This document shows positions 62,683-64,000 of a stretch of 64,000 nucleotides of DNA, one piece after another. The notes below the pieces were generated by a model. That model saw only the letters and a list, made by a program, of their open reading frames with translations. It was not told the origin of the DNA and ran no database searches. Source of the stretch: Hoeflea sp. YIM 152468 (GTDB lineage: Bacteria; Pseudomonadota; Alphaproteobacteria; Rhizobiales; Rhizobiaceae); assembly GCF_029210485.1 (NCBI RefSeq), contig NZ_JARGET010000028.1:1-64000 (forward strand), read 5' to 3'. The position numbers and the translations under genes were made by a program. The first letter of the stretch is position 1, and each line of letters starts with the position of its first letter.

Positions 62683-64000
62683 ATGACACAGATTTCACGC
62701 CGTACAGTGCTCAAGGGCTCGGTAGCGGCACTGGCCGTCAGCGCTTTTGCCGGACCGGCGCTTGCTCAAGGCATTGAAGAGCTCGTTATCGCCTACAACG
62801 TCAACCTGCCGTCCTGGGATCCGACCGTTGGGCCGTCCGCCGTCAATCCGACGATCCAGGGGATTTACCAGTCGGTGTTCGACCAGTTCATCCTGCAGCA
62901 GCCCGACCTGTCGCCGGCGCCCGGCCTGCTCACCGAATGGGGCTGGAACGACGACAAGACCAAGGTGACCATGACCGTGCGCGAAGGCGTGACCTGGCAT
63001 GACGGCTCGCCGTTTACCGCCGAGGACGTGGCCTGGTCGCTGCGCCGCGCTGCCGACGAGGCAACCGGCAATCCGATCCAGTTCATCTGGTCGACGCTGG
63101 CCAATATCCAGGCCGACGGCAACAGGGTGACCGCCGATGTCGCCCGGTTCGAGCCGACGATCTTCAAATGGATGTACTTCCTCACCGGTTATGTGCTGCC
63201 CAAGGCTTACTATGAGAAGGTCGGCGCGGACGGGTTCGAAGCAGCCCCGATCGGCACCGGTCCCTATATGGTCGACAAGTTCGAGCGCAATGCGTTCGTG
63301 CGGCTGAAGGCCAACCCGACCTATTGGGGCGGCAAGCCGGACTTTGATACCGTGACCATCAAATTCGTCACCGATGCCGCTTCGCGCGTCGCCGAGATTG
63401 AATCGGGCAATTCGCACGTCACACTGGAAATGCCTTATGAAGAGTATGACCGGCTCAAGAGCGGCAGCGGCCTTGCCGGCACCGACGCGCCGATTTCCGA
63501 TATCGGCATGATCTTCCTCAATGACATCGAAGCGATGCTGGATCCGAACGTGCGCATGGCCGCAGCCATGTCGATCGACAAGCAGTTGATCATCGACCGT
63601 CTGCTGTCGGGTTACGGCGTCGCCATCGACACGCTGCAAACTCCCGAATACGAAGCCTATGATGCCTCGATCAAGGTGCCTTATGATCCGGAAAAGGCCA
63701 AGGAACTGCTGGCTGCTTCCGGTTTCTCGCCGGAAAACCCGGTCAAGTTCAAGATCCAGACGACGCGCGGCTTCAAGCCGAAGGATTACGAAATGATCCA
63801 GGCGATTGTCGGTCTGTGGCGCAAGATCGGAATCGAGGCCGAGATCGAAGTCTACGAGATTGCCAAGCATTTCGAATTGCGCGCGGCCGATCAGCTGGCG
63901 CCAGCGGCGTTCTACAACTGGGGCAACTCGGTGGGCGACCCGTCAACCTCGACGGGGTTTGCCATGTTCGGCCCGTCGCCGCACTCGGTGTGGGACGGTC
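62683..64000 (+). CDS. ABC transporter substrate-binding protein family 5 (partial, runs off the window)
   Basis: The first 439 codons are present with no stop before the window ends. A Tat-type leader (SRRTVLKGSVAALAV, residues 5-19) ends at PALAQG. The body shows the family-5 pattern: VIAYNVNLPSWDPT, HDGSPFTAEDVAWSLRRA and APIGTGPYMVDKFE. It would bring a ligand to a peptide-type importer whose permease genes probably follow outside. AGGGAGA precedes ATG 62683. Its place behind the second FAD oxidoreductase suggests it imports the substrate of this catabolic locus. Confidence 0.88.
   Translation, partial: MTQISRRTVLKGSVAALAVSAFAGPALAQGIEELVIAYNVNLPSWDPTVGPSAVNPTIQGIYQSVFDQFILQQPDLSPAPGLLTEWGWNDDKTKVTMTVREGVTWHDGSPFTAEDVAWSLRRAADEATGNPIQFIWSTLANIQADGNRVTADVARFEPTIFKWMYFLTGYVLPKAYYEKVGADGFEAAPIGTGPYMVDKFERNAFVRLKANPTYWGGKPDFDTVTIKFVTDAASRVAEIESGNSHVTLEMPYEEYDRLKSGSGLAGTDAPISDIGMIFLNDIEAMLDPNVRMAAAMSIDKQLIIDRLLSGYGVAIDTLQTPEYEAYDASIKVPYDPEKAKELLAASGFSPENPVKFKIQTTRGFKPKDYEMIQAIVGLWRKIGIEAEIEVYEIAKHFELRAADQLAPAAFYNWGNSVGDPSTSTGFAMFGPSPHSVWDG

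Overview
The window is 64 kb of high-GC chromosomal DNA from an alphaproteobacterium, most likely a Hyphomicrobiales (Rhizobiales) member of marine or saline habit. The grounds are a complete Kelly-Friedrich type sox cluster in rhizobial gene order with soxSRT, a plcP-btaA-btaB betaine-lipid operon, DUF1045-phnM-phnN, two LapG-like (BTLCP) proteases, a pyrophosphate-type phosphofructokinase and a rhizobial-style palindromic intergenic repeat. The genus cannot be fixed from the sequence alone. I see no rRNA, tRNA, CRISPR array, integrase or insertion sequence.

Layout. 0.2-4 kb: a periplasmic BTLCP protease, a MaoC-phosphotransacetylase fusion and PPi-phosphofructokinase. 4.0-7.1 kb: one lower-GC gene for a zinc-hook AAA/SMC-like ATPase resembling RloC anticodon nucleases, a probable acquired defence gene. 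7.1-15.2 kb: minus-strand sulP-usp, the yhaO-yhaN (SbcCD-like) repair pair and a second BTLCP protease. 15.6-28.8 kb: a sulfur-oxidation block consisting of a Tat-exported metallo-beta-lactamase-fold hydrolase, leftward soxSRT (thioredoxin, ArsR-type repressor, thiosulfate permease) and rightward soxVWXYZABCDEF. It is followed by modABC, which could supply molybdenum for the SoxC molybdoenzyme.

31.6-42.5 kb: a phosphorus-scavenging district. A LysR regulator diverges from a TmpA/TmpB-like phosphonate-degrading oxygenase pair. Leftward plcP-btaAB replaces phospholipid by betaine lipid. Rightward DUF1045-phnM-phnN are C-P lyase accessory genes whose phnGHIJKL core is not in this window. A secreted PDC-like sensor domain and a class III cyclic/glycero-phosphodiesterase follow. 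42.9-47.2 kb: a BASS transporter, a KstD-like FAD dehydrogenase, an HSL-family esterase and a HAD phosphatase.

47.2-53.3 kb: a dipeptide/oligopeptide-type ABC transporter (translationally coupled permeases and a double ATPase, with a divergent Tat-type binding protein), then a PACE efflux protein. 53.7-64 kb: a coherent, poorly understood catabolic locus. A six-gene leftward operon (cyclase-family hydrolase, FAD oxidoreductase, MarR regulator, exported VOC protein, indolepyruvate oxidoreductase IorA and IorB) diverges from a second FAD oxidoreductase and a peptide-type ABC binding protein that runs off the window. A pseudo-palindrome between them is a likely MarR operator. This locus is my best candidate for an undescribed pathway.
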